A stretch of DNA of 64,000 nt, from NCBI GenBank assembly GCA_016715115.1, contig JADKBM010000004.1, forward strand, positions 558,001-622,000, in the 5' to 3' direction. Made by a program: the position numbers and the translations under genes. Each line of letters opens with the position of its first letter. The stretch's first letter is position 1. A model generated the notes under the pieces. It did no database searches. It was not told the origin of the DNA and saw only the letters and a list, made by a program, of their open reading frames with translations. Positions 51,944-60,222 of the stretch are shown piece by piece. The DNA is from Acidobacteriota bacterium. GTDB lineage: Bacteria > Acidobacteriota > Blastocatellia > Pyrinomonadales > Pyrinomonadaceae.

Positions 51944-52681
51944 CTAAATTTCGATCAAATCAGGAGCTTCGTTCCATTCGCGACCCATCAATAAACGACC
52001 GTTCGCCTTCTTGTTTCTTCTAATGCCATCCGCTCCCCAGGTTCCCCACTGTTTGAAGAAGAATGCAACTCCTTGGTCTCGGCATTGTTGCTGGATGGAA
52101 GCGGCCCAGATTGGATCCATCGGACGTGCTCGGTGACCGCTTTCACCACCCACGATTACCCAATGTATTCCATCCAGATTCAGATCGCCCAAATCCTGAA
52201 GTAGGGGTTCAAGAGAAAGAAATCTGATCGGGGCGCCAATTTTCCGCAAAACGTCAATTCTGTTCTTTTTGGCTCGATTTTCGACCGTCACGCCCAGCCA
52301 GACATTCTTTGGCACTTTTCGATTTGCGAAATACTCTTCAAGAACCTCTTCTCGCTTGGTAAGTATCTGGTATGTATGTTGAGGGGTCTCCCGAATTGTC
52401 ATGAAAACTTGATCCAAGAATGTGAAATCCATCGTCTCGTGGAATAGATCGCTCATTGAATTCACGAAGAACTTGGTCGGACGTTGTATACTCCGCGGCG
52501 ATTCAATTCTTTCCGGCAACACCTTGAACTTAAATCCGTCCTCATAGTGCTTGGCGCCCATCGCTTGGAGACGCTTCGCCATGACCTCGGCATAACAGTT
52601 CTTGCAGCCGGCGGAGATCTTGTCACAACCGATCGACGGATTCCACGTCGATTCCGTCCACTCGATTTTCGATGTACTCAT
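51944..52681 (-). CDS. Phage Gp37/Gp68 family (DUF5131) three-Cys protein, probable radical-SAM-like
   Basis: 245 residues. N-terminus KIEWTESTWNPSIGCDKISAGCKNCYAEVMAKR has the hallmark cysteines Cys19, Cys26 and Cys29 (C-x6-C-x2-C) with WNPxxGC, as in the DUF5131 family. These can ligate an iron-sulfur cluster as in radical-SAM enzymes, although the spacing is not the canonical C-x3-C-x2-C. Later blocks FVNSMSDLFHE, YQILTKR, NVWLGVTVEN, RFLSLEPLL and HWVIVGGESGHRARPM are family-conserved. It overlaps tcmP by four bases (ATGA). Target unknown; often found on phages and islands. Confidence 0.88.
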   Translation of the reverse strand: MSTSKIEWTESTWNPSIGCDKISAGCKNCYAEVMAKRLQAMGAKHYEDGFKFKVLPERIESPRSIQRPTKFFVNSMSDLFHETMDFTFLDQVFMTIRETPQHTYQILTKREEVLEEYFANRKVPKNVWLGVTVENRAKKNRIDVLRKIGAPIRFLSLEPLLQDLGDLNLDGIHWVIVGGESGHRARPMDPIWAASIQQQCRDQGVAFFFKQWGTWGADGIRRNKKANGRLLMGREWNEAPDLIEI

Positions 52682-53808
52682 GAATTAATGACTCTAAATT
52701 TGATCAAACGCCTACCTCTATGGACGTTTTGGTAGTTGATTAGGGGTGACCTTCCTTCAAAGTCAATCTTCCCCTGTTTTCGTAGTTCGATCAACACGTC
52801 GTGAGCGTGTTTGCCGATGTGACCGTTTCGACGCACGAAGTCTAACATCTGAAAATTATCTTGAATTTCGCCTGAAAGGACCATCTCCGTGACGGATTCC
52901 TGAAACGCCTCAATTTTAGTCAATTGCGCGGACTCGAACAACGAACCTTGTAACTTCGCACGATCATCGTGAATGTCGAAATTCGCCTCTCCATTGATTG
53001 GGTTCTTTTGCCACGCCAACGTAAGAAACTTATCGACGGCTCGAGGATGAGCAGCGCCGAAAATCAGTCCGTATATGTTCGCCGATTTCTTCAAAGAGAA
53101 CGGAAATAACTCATAGCCGCTCGATAACGGCAACTTTTTTCTGAGTTCGTCGAGAAGTGTTCGGTGGATGAATTTGTAAGGGTTCTTTCTAAGTTCGGTA
53201 ATATCAATGTCCAAGTGGGTCTTAAATTCATTAACTTCACCGAATCGCCAGATGTACGACGAAGCCGCGAAGAACATAAAATCCGTACCCCTCGTTCTGG
53301 TGAGTGGTGCGAGTGAATCCAAAAACTTAACTCCATTCTGATCAAGAAACACAAGCGATTGATATCCTTCTATGGTTGACAACAACCTTTCGAAACAGAC
53401 TCCGAAATCGTCGTTGGAGTATTCAACAGATACGACCTTGTACAATTCTGGAAATTCCAAGAAGTACTTCGAACAGCTTTCCTTCAATGATGCGAACTTT
53501 GATGAATCAAACTCGTTGAGAAAGAGACGAACGCTGACTTGGCTATTTCGGATTAACTCAAATTGTTCGCGGATCTTCCCAAGGATTCGAATAGGACTTC
53601 CAGGCACGCCCAACGAATCATGACCAGGTCCCGCAAAAAAATCGAAAATGCAAATCGTTCGAGGTTTGCCAAAAAGAAATGTTGGAATCCAAGCCTGCGT
53701 GTAATCTTCAAAAAATTCAAGTTTCGTAAGTGTTCCTTCATCGAAGGGCTTAGCGTGTAGATTCAATTGCGCCACGTGAGATACCTCCCATTTGTCAAAT
53801 CGCGACAT
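52678..53808 (-). CDS. tcmP: Three-Cys-motif partner protein TcmP
   Basis: 376 residues from the ATG at 53808 (MSRFDKWEVSHVAQLNLHAKPFDEG). The start SRFDKWEVSHVAQLNLHAKPF, the helix KLEFFEDYTQAWIPTFL and the glycine-rich ICIFDFFAGPGHDSLGVPGSP strand-loop fit the TcmP family, named for lying next to a three-Cys (Gp37/Gp68) protein, exactly as here. The FFAGPG loop recalls a Rossmann methyltransferase or nucleotide site. The C-terminal ~60 residues look like a winged-helix domain (FVRRNGHIGKHAHDVLIELRKQGKIDFEG). The coding DNA is visibly AT-richer than its neighbours (one 60-base line at 53161 has 24 G+C; a line at 54661 has 40). Function not established. Confidence 0.85.
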   Translation of the reverse strand: MSRFDKWEVSHVAQLNLHAKPFDEGTLTKLEFFEDYTQAWIPTFLFGKPRTICIFDFFAGPGHDSLGVPGSPIRILGKIREQFELIRNSQVSVRLFLNEFDSSKFASLKESCSKYFLEFPELYKVVSVEYSNDDFGVCFERLLSTIEGYQSLVFLDQNGVKFLDSLAPLTRTRGTDFMFFAASSYIWRFGEVNEFKTHLDIDITELRKNPYKFIHRTLLDELRKKLPLSSGYELFPFSLKKSANIYGLIFGAAHPRAVDKFLTLAWQKNPINGEANFDIHDDRAKLQGSLFESAQLTKIEAFQESVTEMVLSGEIQDNFQMLDFVRRNGHIGKHAHDVLIELRKQGKIDFEGRSPLINYQNVHRGRRLIKFRVINS

Positions 53809-53903
53809 TACGATTGTCTCACACCTGACACAATGTTGCAAGAATACGCGGCCGTATGTACTGATCGGAGGGCGGAACTCTAAACGTGTTATCCTCTATC
53901 TAA

Positions 53904-55169
53904 ATGTTCAAGGATTTTTCGGGATCGAGGCGGGTGGTGATCACGGGTTTTGGATGCGTGACGCCGATCGGGATCGGGCGCGAGGCATTTTGGGGCGGGC
54001 TCGAATCGGGAAAGAGCGGCGTCAAAAGAATCGAAGGCTTCGACGTCACGGATTCGTCGGTCAAGATCGCGGCCGAGATAGTCGATTTCGATTGGGAATC
54101 CGAACTCGATCCGAAAGACCGGCGCAATGTTTCGCGATGTGTGCCGCTTGCTTTGCGGGCGGCGCGCGACGCGGTAGCGGACGCCGGGATCGATACCGCA
54201 AAGCTCGATCTCGTTGCGCGCCGGAACTTTGGAGTTGTCCTCGGAACCGGCGGCGGCGGGCTGGCATTTACCGAGAAACAATACGTTTACTGGCTTACCG
54301 GCGAGCGAAACAAGGCGAGCGTTTATACCATCCCGAGTTCGACGCACGGCGGATTGTCGTCCGAACTTTCGATGGTTTTCGGCCTTCACGGACTGTCGCA
54401 TATCGTTTCGACCGGCTGCACTTCATCGACTGACGCGATTGCCTACGCGGCGCAGCACATTGCTTTGGGGCGCGCCGATATGATGCTCACCGGCGGCGTC
54501 GACGCGCCTCTGGCCCGCGGCATTCTCGAAGGATTCAACTTGATGACGGTGCTCGCGAAACACTGGAACGAAGAACCTGAACGCGCATCGCGGCCGTTCG
54601 ACAAGAACCGCGAAGGGATCGTTCTCGGCGAAGGATCTTGGATCTACGTCCTCGAAACGCTCGAATCGGCGACCGCACGCGGCGCGCGGATCTACGGCGA
54701 GATTCTCGGCTATGGCTCGACCTGCGACGCGTACCATCGCGTCCGGCTCGAGGAAAACGGCGTCGAGCCGGCGCGCGCGATGACGCTCGCCCTCGCGGAC
54801 GCTGGCGTCGCACCCGAAACGATCGACTACATCAATCTTCACGGCACATCGACGCAACTCAACGACCGGATCGAGACGCAGGCGATAAAGAATGCGTTCG
54901 GCGAGCACGCTTACAAACTAGCTTCAAGCGCGACGAAATCGCAGATCGGCCATCCGCAGGGCGCGTCGGGCGCGGCCGGGATCGGCGCCGCATTGCTCGC
55001 GCTGAACAAAGGAATCATCGCGCCGACGATCAATCTCGACGAACCCGATCCGGCTTGCGATCTCAATTACACGCCGAACAATGCAAAAAAAGCCGAAGTC
55101 GACACAGTTCTTTGCAACTGCATCGGCTTCGGCTCGAAGAACTCGGCGCTCGTCCTCAAGAACGCTTAG
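53904..55169 (+). CDS. Beta-ketoacyl-[acyl-carrier-protein] synthase family protein (KAS II type)
   Basis: 421 residues. Catalytic triad complete: Cys172 in STGCTSSTDA, His313 in NLHGTSTQLND and His350 in KSQIGHPQGASGA. Thiolase fold start VVITGFGCVTPIGIG. This is the FabF-like elongating condensing enzyme fold, in which a malonyl-ACP extender is condensed onto an acyl thioester. The absence of adjacent fab, acpP or polyketide genes leaves open whether it serves primary fatty-acid synthesis or a specialised lipid; sequence within FabF is more divergent than usual around the LEGFNLMTVLAKH segment. It is divergent from the TcmP island (95-base gap). Confidence 0.88.
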   Translation: MFKDFSGSRRVVITGFGCVTPIGIGREAFWGGLESGKSGVKRIEGFDVTDSSVKIAAEIVDFDWESELDPKDRRNVSRCVPLALRAARDAVADAGIDTAKLDLVARRNFGVVLGTGGGGLAFTEKQYVYWLTGERNKASVYTIPSSTHGGLSSELSMVFGLHGLSHIVSTGCTSSTDAIAYAAQHIALGRADMMLTGGVDAPLARGILEGFNLMTVLAKHWNEEPERASRPFDKNREGIVLGEGSWIYVLETLESATARGARIYGEILGYGSTCDAYHRVRLEENGVEPARAMTLALADAGVAPETIDYINLHGTSTQLNDRIETQAIKNAFGEHAYKLASSATKSQIGHPQGASGAAGIGAALLALNKGIIAPTINLDEPDPACDLNYTPNNAKKAEVDTVLCNCIGFGSKNSALVLKNA

Positions 55170-55197
55170 CCGATTTCAATTCATTCAATACCAGGAG

Positions 55198-57261
55198 TCA
55201 TTGCACGGCGACCGGTGTAATGCCAAACTTCAGATCGCCGTCAACCGAGTAGATCATCATTTTGTTCTCAACGATATCGCCGGCGAGAAACGTCGCCTTT
55301 CCGTTCCAGAGTACGGGCTCATCGCCGCGTGTGATGCGCACCGAATCCGACAACTTAACTGCCTCCTTGATGATCTCGCCGTCCTGATTGATCTTCATCG
55401 CCCAGGTCGAATCGAACTTGCCTTCGAGGCTTTTGCCGTCCTTCTTGATCTGATGCGTCCAACGCTCCCAGATCACGACATAGTTACCATCGGCCATTCG
55501 GACCATTTTCGGACGTGAAGCACTGTAGCTGTCGTCTTTGCTGTAAGACGTCAGGTAGGTGCGTCCGGTAAGGTTCAAGCCTTCGCGAAACTCGGACCGG
55601 ACCATCGAATTCAGAGCCGTCTTGAGCGTTTTCTTATCGTCCTCGCTGCCGTCCCCAAGCGCATCCAGATCTTGGGCGAATCCTTTTTTGATCCGCATCA
55701 CGAGCAAATTTCGATTACGGATCATCTCGGCCGTCGAGGCCGCACCCGAAACCGATTTCCCGGATAGAGACTCGGAATTGTTTCCCGCAAAAAGCACGAG
55801 ATAGCCATCGCTCGCGGGCTGAATCGACCCGAGTTGCGTGAAGCATTCATTCCCATCGGTGGTCGTTCCGTAAAAGAAATGAAAGATCAGCTCATCACGC
55901 CGCGTCATCAGATAATTTGACATCAGGAGTCCGCTGTCGCTGCGTTCGGCGGTGATGACACCCTCGTCAGTGACCAACAACTGATAGTCGAAACTGTGGG
56001 CCATCGCGCCGCCGTTGAGATCCTGGACGGGATCGCCGGTGCGGGCATCGACCGCCCGCCAGTATGCGTTTTGGTGTCGTCCGTCGATCTGCGGATCCCA
56101 CTCGGTCGCGCCGCCATAGAGCGCAAAGATGATCGGCGTTCCCTTGTGCACATAAAATCCGATCCGGGAAGTTGCCGAATGCCTGTCACGACCCGGTACG
56201 CGGCCTGCTTCTTCGGCGCCGCTGTTGGGCGACATTGGGGCGATGAATCCAAATGCCTGGCCGCCCTTTTTCGCCAGATTCTTTGTCCAAAGTTCGGCGC
56301 CGTTCTTGTCGAGCTTCGTTAGCCGCACCATATCGGGACGATCCCAGTTCGGATCGGGCTCGCCTTTATCATTTCTCGGCGGATCCGGCTGACTCTTTTT
56401 GTCGTGGTCGCCTTCATCGCGCACGCGGAGAACATAAATGTTCCCATCCGGGTCTTCGGTGAACCCCCCGAGCAACTGGTACTGATTCGGGTCAACGCCC
56501 GGGACTTCTTTCGTGAAGATGCGTGAACCGTTCGCAGCAAATCGAGTCAGAAAAACGCGCGGCGGCGTGCCCATATCGCGCCAGACAACATCGAGCGTCC
56601 CATCGGCCTTCGCGAATGAAATGATGTTCGGCTGCTTAACCGACAACGCATCGCCCCAGGGCTCGACGCGGTCCTCACGCGGATCATACGGTCGATTTCC
56701 GAAGTCCGAGTCATTCATCAAATAAGCCTTTCCGCCAAGCCCGGCGAGCGCGATCACAATATTGTCGCCCTTGATCGAGAATCCCGTGAACCTTACCGCC
56801 GGATTCAAAAGGTTCTTGTAGTCCCATTCCTGACCGCGCAAAAAGAACCACAGGATCGCCTTTTTCGCGTTCGCGTCGGGCGTCGTCACAACGCCGTCGG
56901 GTTTGAACAGTTTGTTGTTCGACTGCCCCCGATTGTTCGCGATCGTCACGAGATCGGAATCCCATTTCAGCGGTTCCATCTTCGGCAGCGATTCAATGTA
57001 CTTCACCGCCTGCTCGACAAGCTGGCGGCTTGTCTTGCCGTCATATTTGTCGTTCAGCGTCTGATTGCGCAGCGCCTCGTCGGTGAATGCATCCGCTATG
57101 AATTCATCAATCAGTTCACCCGCCCGCTCCGGTTCCGCACGGAGTTTGTTGATCTGATCAAAGGTGGCCTTGAGCTCGCCCTGCGCTCGCGCGTACGGCG
57201 ACGCCCCCAGGATCGCGACAATCACGGCCGCAATCGACATCATCAAATTTCTTGTTTTCAT
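55198..57261 (-). CDS. Secreted protein with N-terminal CAP-like segment and beta-repeat body
   Basis: 687 residues. Signal peptide MMSIAAVIVAILGASPYARA. Residues ~30-125 (FDQINKLRAEPERAGELIDEF, then VKYIESLPKMEPLKWDSDLVTIANNRGQ) resemble the first half of a CAP/SCP domain (VNxxRxxP...PLxWDxxLxxxA), but the later CAP motifs are not seen, so this is either divergent or truncated. The remainder has many short beta-strand motifs (NIYVLRVRDE, DMVRLTKLDKNGAELWTKN, RIGFYVHKGTPIIFALYGG, MVRMADGNYVVIWERW) suggestive of a propeller. No catalytic motif recognised. Last of a four-gene minus-strand group of secreted proteins. Confidence 0.7.
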   Translation of the reverse strand: MKTRNLMMSIAAVIVAILGASPYARAQGELKATFDQINKLRAEPERAGELIDEFIADAFTDEALRNQTLNDKYDGKTSRQLVEQAVKYIESLPKMEPLKWDSDLVTIANNRGQSNNKLFKPDGVVTTPDANAKKAILWFFLRGQEWDYKNLLNPAVRFTGFSIKGDNIVIALAGLGGKAYLMNDSDFGNRPYDPREDRVEPWGDALSVKQPNIISFAKADGTLDVVWRDMGTPPRVFLTRFAANGSRIFTKEVPGVDPNQYQLLGGFTEDPDGNIYVLRVRDEGDHDKKSQPDPPRNDKGEPDPNWDRPDMVRLTKLDKNGAELWTKNLAKKGGQAFGFIAPMSPNSGAEEAGRVPGRDRHSATSRIGFYVHKGTPIIFALYGGATEWDPQIDGRHQNAYWRAVDARTGDPVQDLNGGAMAHSFDYQLLVTDEGVITAERSDSGLLMSNYLMTRRDELIFHFFYGTTTDGNECFTQLGSIQPASDGYLVLFAGNNSESLSGKSVSGAASTAEMIRNRNLLVMRIKKGFAQDLDALGDGSEDDKKTLKTALNSMVRSEFREGLNLTGRTYLTSYSKDDSYSASRPKMVRMADGNYVVIWERWTHQIKKDGKSLEGKFDSTWAMKINQDGEIIKEAVKLSDSVRITRGDEPVLWNGKATFLAGDIVENKMMIYSVDGDLKFGITPVAVQ

Positions 57262-57267
57262 ATTTTT

Positions 57268-57435
57268 CTATTCCGCGTTGATCGCGATCTTGTATTCAGT
57301 TCTTGTTTTCCCGTCGATCCGCGCGCTTCCCGCGAATGTCCCGAGCGGCATTTGGAACGACGATTGTCCGAACGCGGTGGCCGCGGAGGTCATCGCCAGT
57401 ACAAAGAGCGCAAATATCAGAATCGTTGATTTCAT
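57268..57435 (-). CDS. Small secreted protein (55 residues)
   Basis: ATG at 57435, TAG at 57268, read on the minus strand. Signal peptide KSTILIFALFVLAMTSAATAFG, cleavage near residue 23; the mature ~32 residues (QSSFQMPLGTFAGSAR, then IDGKTRTEYKIAINAE) look like a truncated beta-rich domain. It lies between the two larger secreted genes, 35 bases after one stop and six bases before the next start, which makes a real gene likely. Not recognised as a known family. Confidence 0.6.
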   Translation of the reverse strand: MKSTILIFALFVLAMTSAATAFGQSSFQMPLGTFAGSARIDGKTRTEYKIAINAE

Positions 57436-57470
57436 TTCTTCGTTATTCCGCGACAGGCGCTGTTCGCCCG

Positions 57471-57851
57471 TTAATCAATTCCGACTTTCAAGGTGAACCT
57501 GCAACTCGGAAGATCGTCGTTTTGGACACGAATAACATAATCGTCCGTTCCCGGAAGTTCGTCGCGATATTCGGTCACCGGATCGGTCAACGATTGACCG
57601 GTCCCATTGTCGATTACGTCGAGCGTCACGCTCTCGCAAACCGAACTGACATTCGCCCAAAGCTCCTGTCCTTTCATCCCGCGCAGGATATACTCCTTCT
57701 TGCCGTACCGGCCAACTGTCCCGCTCAAAGTTGTTGACGATTTTCCTTTCGCGAACCGAACCCGAATCGGGGCTTGAAACGCGCTGACACTCGTGACAAT
57801 GAATGTGACCGCGACGGTCGCAATCATCAGTTGTATCGTTTTCCTTTTCAT
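57471..57851 (-). CDS. Secreted PPC-like beta-sandwich protein
   Basis: 126 residues. Signal peptide TIQLMIATVAVTFIVTSVSAFQ. The mature part (RVRFAKGKSSTTLSGTVGRYG, KKEYILRGMKGQELWANVSS, LPGTDDYVIRVQNDD) has the look of a bacterial pre-peptidase C-terminal (PPC) domain: the RVxFAKGxxSxTLxG opening, the L-x-G-x-x-G turn, and GxDxYxIxV ending. Two cysteines (SVCESVT, PSCRFTL) could form a disulphide. Probable extracellular binding domain. The start is two bases after the stop of the CAP gene. Confidence 0.75.
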   Translation of the reverse strand: MKRKTIQLMIATVAVTFIVTSVSAFQAPIRVRFAKGKSSTTLSGTVGRYGKKEYILRGMKGQELWANVSSVCESVTLDVIDNGTGQSLTDPVTEYRDELPGTDDYVIRVQNDDLPSCRFTLKVGID

Positions 57852-57853
57852 TT

Positions 57854-58978
57854 TTATCTCACCGTTGCCTCTGAACTGATCAATACTTCGCCGTTGAGCC
57901 TAACTTCGATCTTGTACGTTCCCGGAAGTACTTTGCCCGTCGCTCCGGCCTGGCCGGTGACCGTGAAACTCATCGCTCCGCTGCCTTTCAAATCGTCGAA
58001 ATTCTCTGATCCGAAGAATTTGCCATTCAAGTACTTGCGGATCTGAATCGTGAATGGCGCTTCTGACGGATTATCGAAGGCAAATTCGCCTTTTAGTTCA
58101 TCGATGTTTGACTTGGTGAATGACGTCGAATAGTTGTCCTCACCGGTCAGAAACTTGAGCGACGTGAATTTCAAACCGTCGGGTTTTTCCGATTTCGGGC
58201 CTTCGGAATCCTTCGCCAACGGATTCCCGAAGACCGAACACGTATAGTAATAGCCGGGCTTTTTCTGTGATTTCGCGAAGGCGAATCCGACGTTTTTGAA
58301 CTCCTGCCCCTCCAACGAAAGGAACGGACGAAAATGCGTATTGCTGCTCGCCCATCCCATCATGGAGTCTCCGCCCAGAAGGCTCAGATCCGACCAGTCG
58401 CCTTCGCCGGTCGCTTCGGTTCCGGCGTTTCCTTCGTAGCCGAATTTGCTGGTTCGCAACCACGGATGCTGCATATCAGTAAACTGAGTGCCGCCGATAT
58501 CGACGGCGTCGTGTCCGCCTTTGTCGTACTTCGCCATCAGGTCGGCGAACCACTGACAGGCTTGGTTGAGCTGATCGCTGAGTTCCATCGGCGTCAGATT
58601 CCGCCCCCGGCGAACGCGATTTAGCGTTTCAATGAATCCGGTTCGCGGATCCGAATAATTGATGTTGCCGACCGTCGTGGTGTGATTTGACGAACTCGCA
58701 ATGACCTCTTTGATGATCTGATTGCTGTCTGCCTCACGGACACGAAACGCTTGTCCTGTTTGAACATTCGCGTTGAACGCTCGTCCGGGTTCGACCGACT
58801 CGCCGTCGGTTTCCTTGCATTTGTCGTCGACCCATTTGACCGAAAACGACTTTTCGGTCGCGTTGCGGATGTAAATCTTTACTTCCGAACCGTCGCCCGG
58901 CTTCGTGCAGACGGTCTGCGCGACCGAGAATGTAGCTGAAACGACGATGATAGCGATTGCGATTGGAATTGATTTCAT
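57854..58978 (-). CDS. CAP/SCP-domain secreted protein
   Basis: 374 residues, first gene of the group. Signal peptide IPIAIAIIVVSATFSVA. Residues ~22-90 are a small beta domain (VKIYIRNATEKSFSVKWVDDKCK). Residues ~95-245 have the CAP layout: FIETLNRVRRGRNLTPMELSDQLNQACQWFADLMAKYDKGGHD, DWSDLSLLGGDSMMGWASSNTHF and FKNVGFAFAKSQKKPGYYYTCSVFG (the GxGxA and YYTCxFG end). A C-terminal beta-domain (KGEFAFDNPSEAPFTIQIRKYL) follows. Bacterial CAP proteins are extracellular with largely unknown activity. Two bases separate it from the PPC-like gene. Confidence 0.85.
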   Translation of the reverse strand: MKSIPIAIAIIVVSATFSVAQTVCTKPGDGSEVKIYIRNATEKSFSVKWVDDKCKETDGESVEPGRAFNANVQTGQAFRVREADSNQIIKEVIASSSNHTTTVGNINYSDPRTGFIETLNRVRRGRNLTPMELSDQLNQACQWFADLMAKYDKGGHDAVDIGGTQFTDMQHPWLRTSKFGYEGNAGTEATGEGDWSDLSLLGGDSMMGWASSNTHFRPFLSLEGQEFKNVGFAFAKSQKKPGYYYTCSVFGNPLAKDSEGPKSEKPDGLKFTSLKFLTGEDNYSTSFTKSNIDELKGEFAFDNPSEAPFTIQIRKYLNGKFFGSENFDDLKGSGAMSFTVTGQAGATGKVLPGTYKIEVRLNGEVLISSEATVR

Positions 58979-59052
58979 TGATTTTGATTGCTGATTAACT
59001 TCAAGTTATTTTTTGACCGTCGGATCGATTTGAAATCCGACCTCGTGCTTTT

Positions 59053-59394
59053 CTAATGCTCCCCGATCAATCGACGCAACGGCATCAGATCCTGCTTCCC
59101 GCAAAAACCATTGGCTCCCGCGTCGATCGCGGCTTGTCGCGTTTTCGCGTCCGTGTGATCGGTGACAATTACAATTTTTGTTTCAGGAAGAAACCTCTTT
59201 ATCTTGCGTGTCGCCGTCAGACCGTCCATCGGCCTCATACTGACGTCCATCAAAACCCATTCGGGATGATGAACCACACAGGCTGAGATGGCCTCGGTTC
59301 CATCGGCGCATTCGACGATATCGCCGTCCAGGTCTTCCACCAGACTTCGGATCATTCTCCGAACTTGCTTGTTGTCATCGACGATCAAAAGCAT
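59053..59394 (-). CDS. Stand-alone receiver-domain protein (CheY/Spo0F-like)
   Basis: 113 residues; GTGATG allows either a GTG or ATG start. LLIVDDNKQVRRMIRSLVE (acidic pocket), phospho-Asp in VLMDVSMRPMDGLTA, Thr in IVIVTDHTDAKT, Lys in FCGKQDL. A complete receiver with no output domain. Its upstream region (59443-59482) carries a tandem NarL-type box, so it may be controlled by the LuxR/NarL regulator just upstream. Confidence 0.85.
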   Translation of the reverse strand: MLLIVDDNKQVRRMIRSLVEDLDGDIVECADGTEAISACVVHHPEWVLMDVSMRPMDGLTATRKIKRFLPETKIVIVTDHTDAKTRQAAIDAGANGFCGKQDLMPLRRLIGEH

Positions 59395-59442
59395 CACGGG
59401 ATCGATTATCGCGGCTGCGCCGGCAGGAAGACAGAGAGTTGG

Positions 59443-59482
59443 TACTCAATTCGGGATGAGTGGGTCTACTCAATTTTGGGTA
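59443..59482 (-). promoter_or_regulatory. Tandem NarL-like binding boxes upstream of the receiver gene
   Basis: TACTCAATTTTGGGTA (59467-59482) is an inverted pair of heptamers TACTCAA and TTGGGTA separated by TT, the 7-2-7 layout recognised by NarL/FixJ-type regulators (heptamer consensus TACYYMT-like). A second partial copy TACTCAATTCGGGATG starts 24 bases earlier (59443). Located 49-88 bases before the receiver start codon, right downstream of a NarL-type regulator gene. Confidence 0.5.
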
Positions 59483-59577
59483 AGTATCGACCGCGGGAGT
59501 CGAGAGCGGCGGAGGAGAAGCAAATCCGTAGCAGATTGTCGTCAGTGTTCAGAACCGAAGCGGGTTCTATCCCCGAC

Positions 59578-60222
59578 TCACACATTTCCCTGATTCTGAA
59601 GGGCAAACTTCACCAGCGCGTTGCTTCCGCTGACACCGAGCTTCTGACATATGTTGTAGCGGTGATTTTCCACGGTGCGGTGACTTATGCACAGGTCATC
59701 GGCGATCTCGCGGCTCGTCTTGTATTCGGCGATCTGCTTGAGGACCGTTCGTTCCATCGGTGTCAGATCATCAACGCCGCCGGATCTTCTCGGATTGCGC
59801 GTCGCACGCTTAAAAAGATATGTCGTCACCGCCGGACTGGTGAAATTCTGTCCGTTTGCGACCGCCTGAAGACAATTGACGATGTCGGTCGCCGCGCTTT
59901 CCTTCAGAACATAGCCTTTCGCGCCGAGATCCATTGCCTTGTTGAACATCGCCTCTTCAGAATGCATCGTCAGAAACACGATCTCGCAGCCGATCCCTCT
60001 CGTTTGAATTTCCTTTGCAAGCGCAAAGCCCGTCATCTTCGGCATATTTACATCCAGCACGAGGATGTCCGGAACTTCGTTCTCGATATGTTTCAGCGCC
60101 GCCTCTCCGTCAGTCGCTTCGGCAACGATACTGAACCGGCGTTCACCCTCGATGATCTGCTTCAATCCCGATCGAAAAATCGGATGATCGTCGGCAATTA
60201 TTACTTTGATCGGTTCGGTCAT
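59578..60222 (-). CDS. NarL/LuxR-family response regulator
   Basis: 214 residues. Receiver with acidic pocket IIADDHP, phospho-Asp57 in LVLDVNMPKMTG, Lys in YVLKESA; C-terminal LuxR-type helix-turn-helix (DLTPMERTVLKQIAEYKTSREIADDLCISHRTVENHRYNI). Overlaps the kinase gene by four bases (ATGA), so this is the cognate regulator of the propeller kinase. Known relatives bind inverted heptamer sites such as the one just downstream at 59443-59482. Confidence 0.93.
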   Translation of the reverse strand: MTEPIKVIIADDHPIFRSGLKQIIEGERRFSIVAEATDGEAALKHIENEVPDILVLDVNMPKMTGFALAKEIQTRGIGCEIVFLTMHSEEAMFNKAMDLGAKGYVLKESAATDIVNCLQAVANGQNFTSPAVTTYLFKRATRNPRRSGGVDDLTPMERTVLKQIAEYKTSREIADDLCISHRTVENHRYNICQKLGVSGSNALVKFALQNQGNV

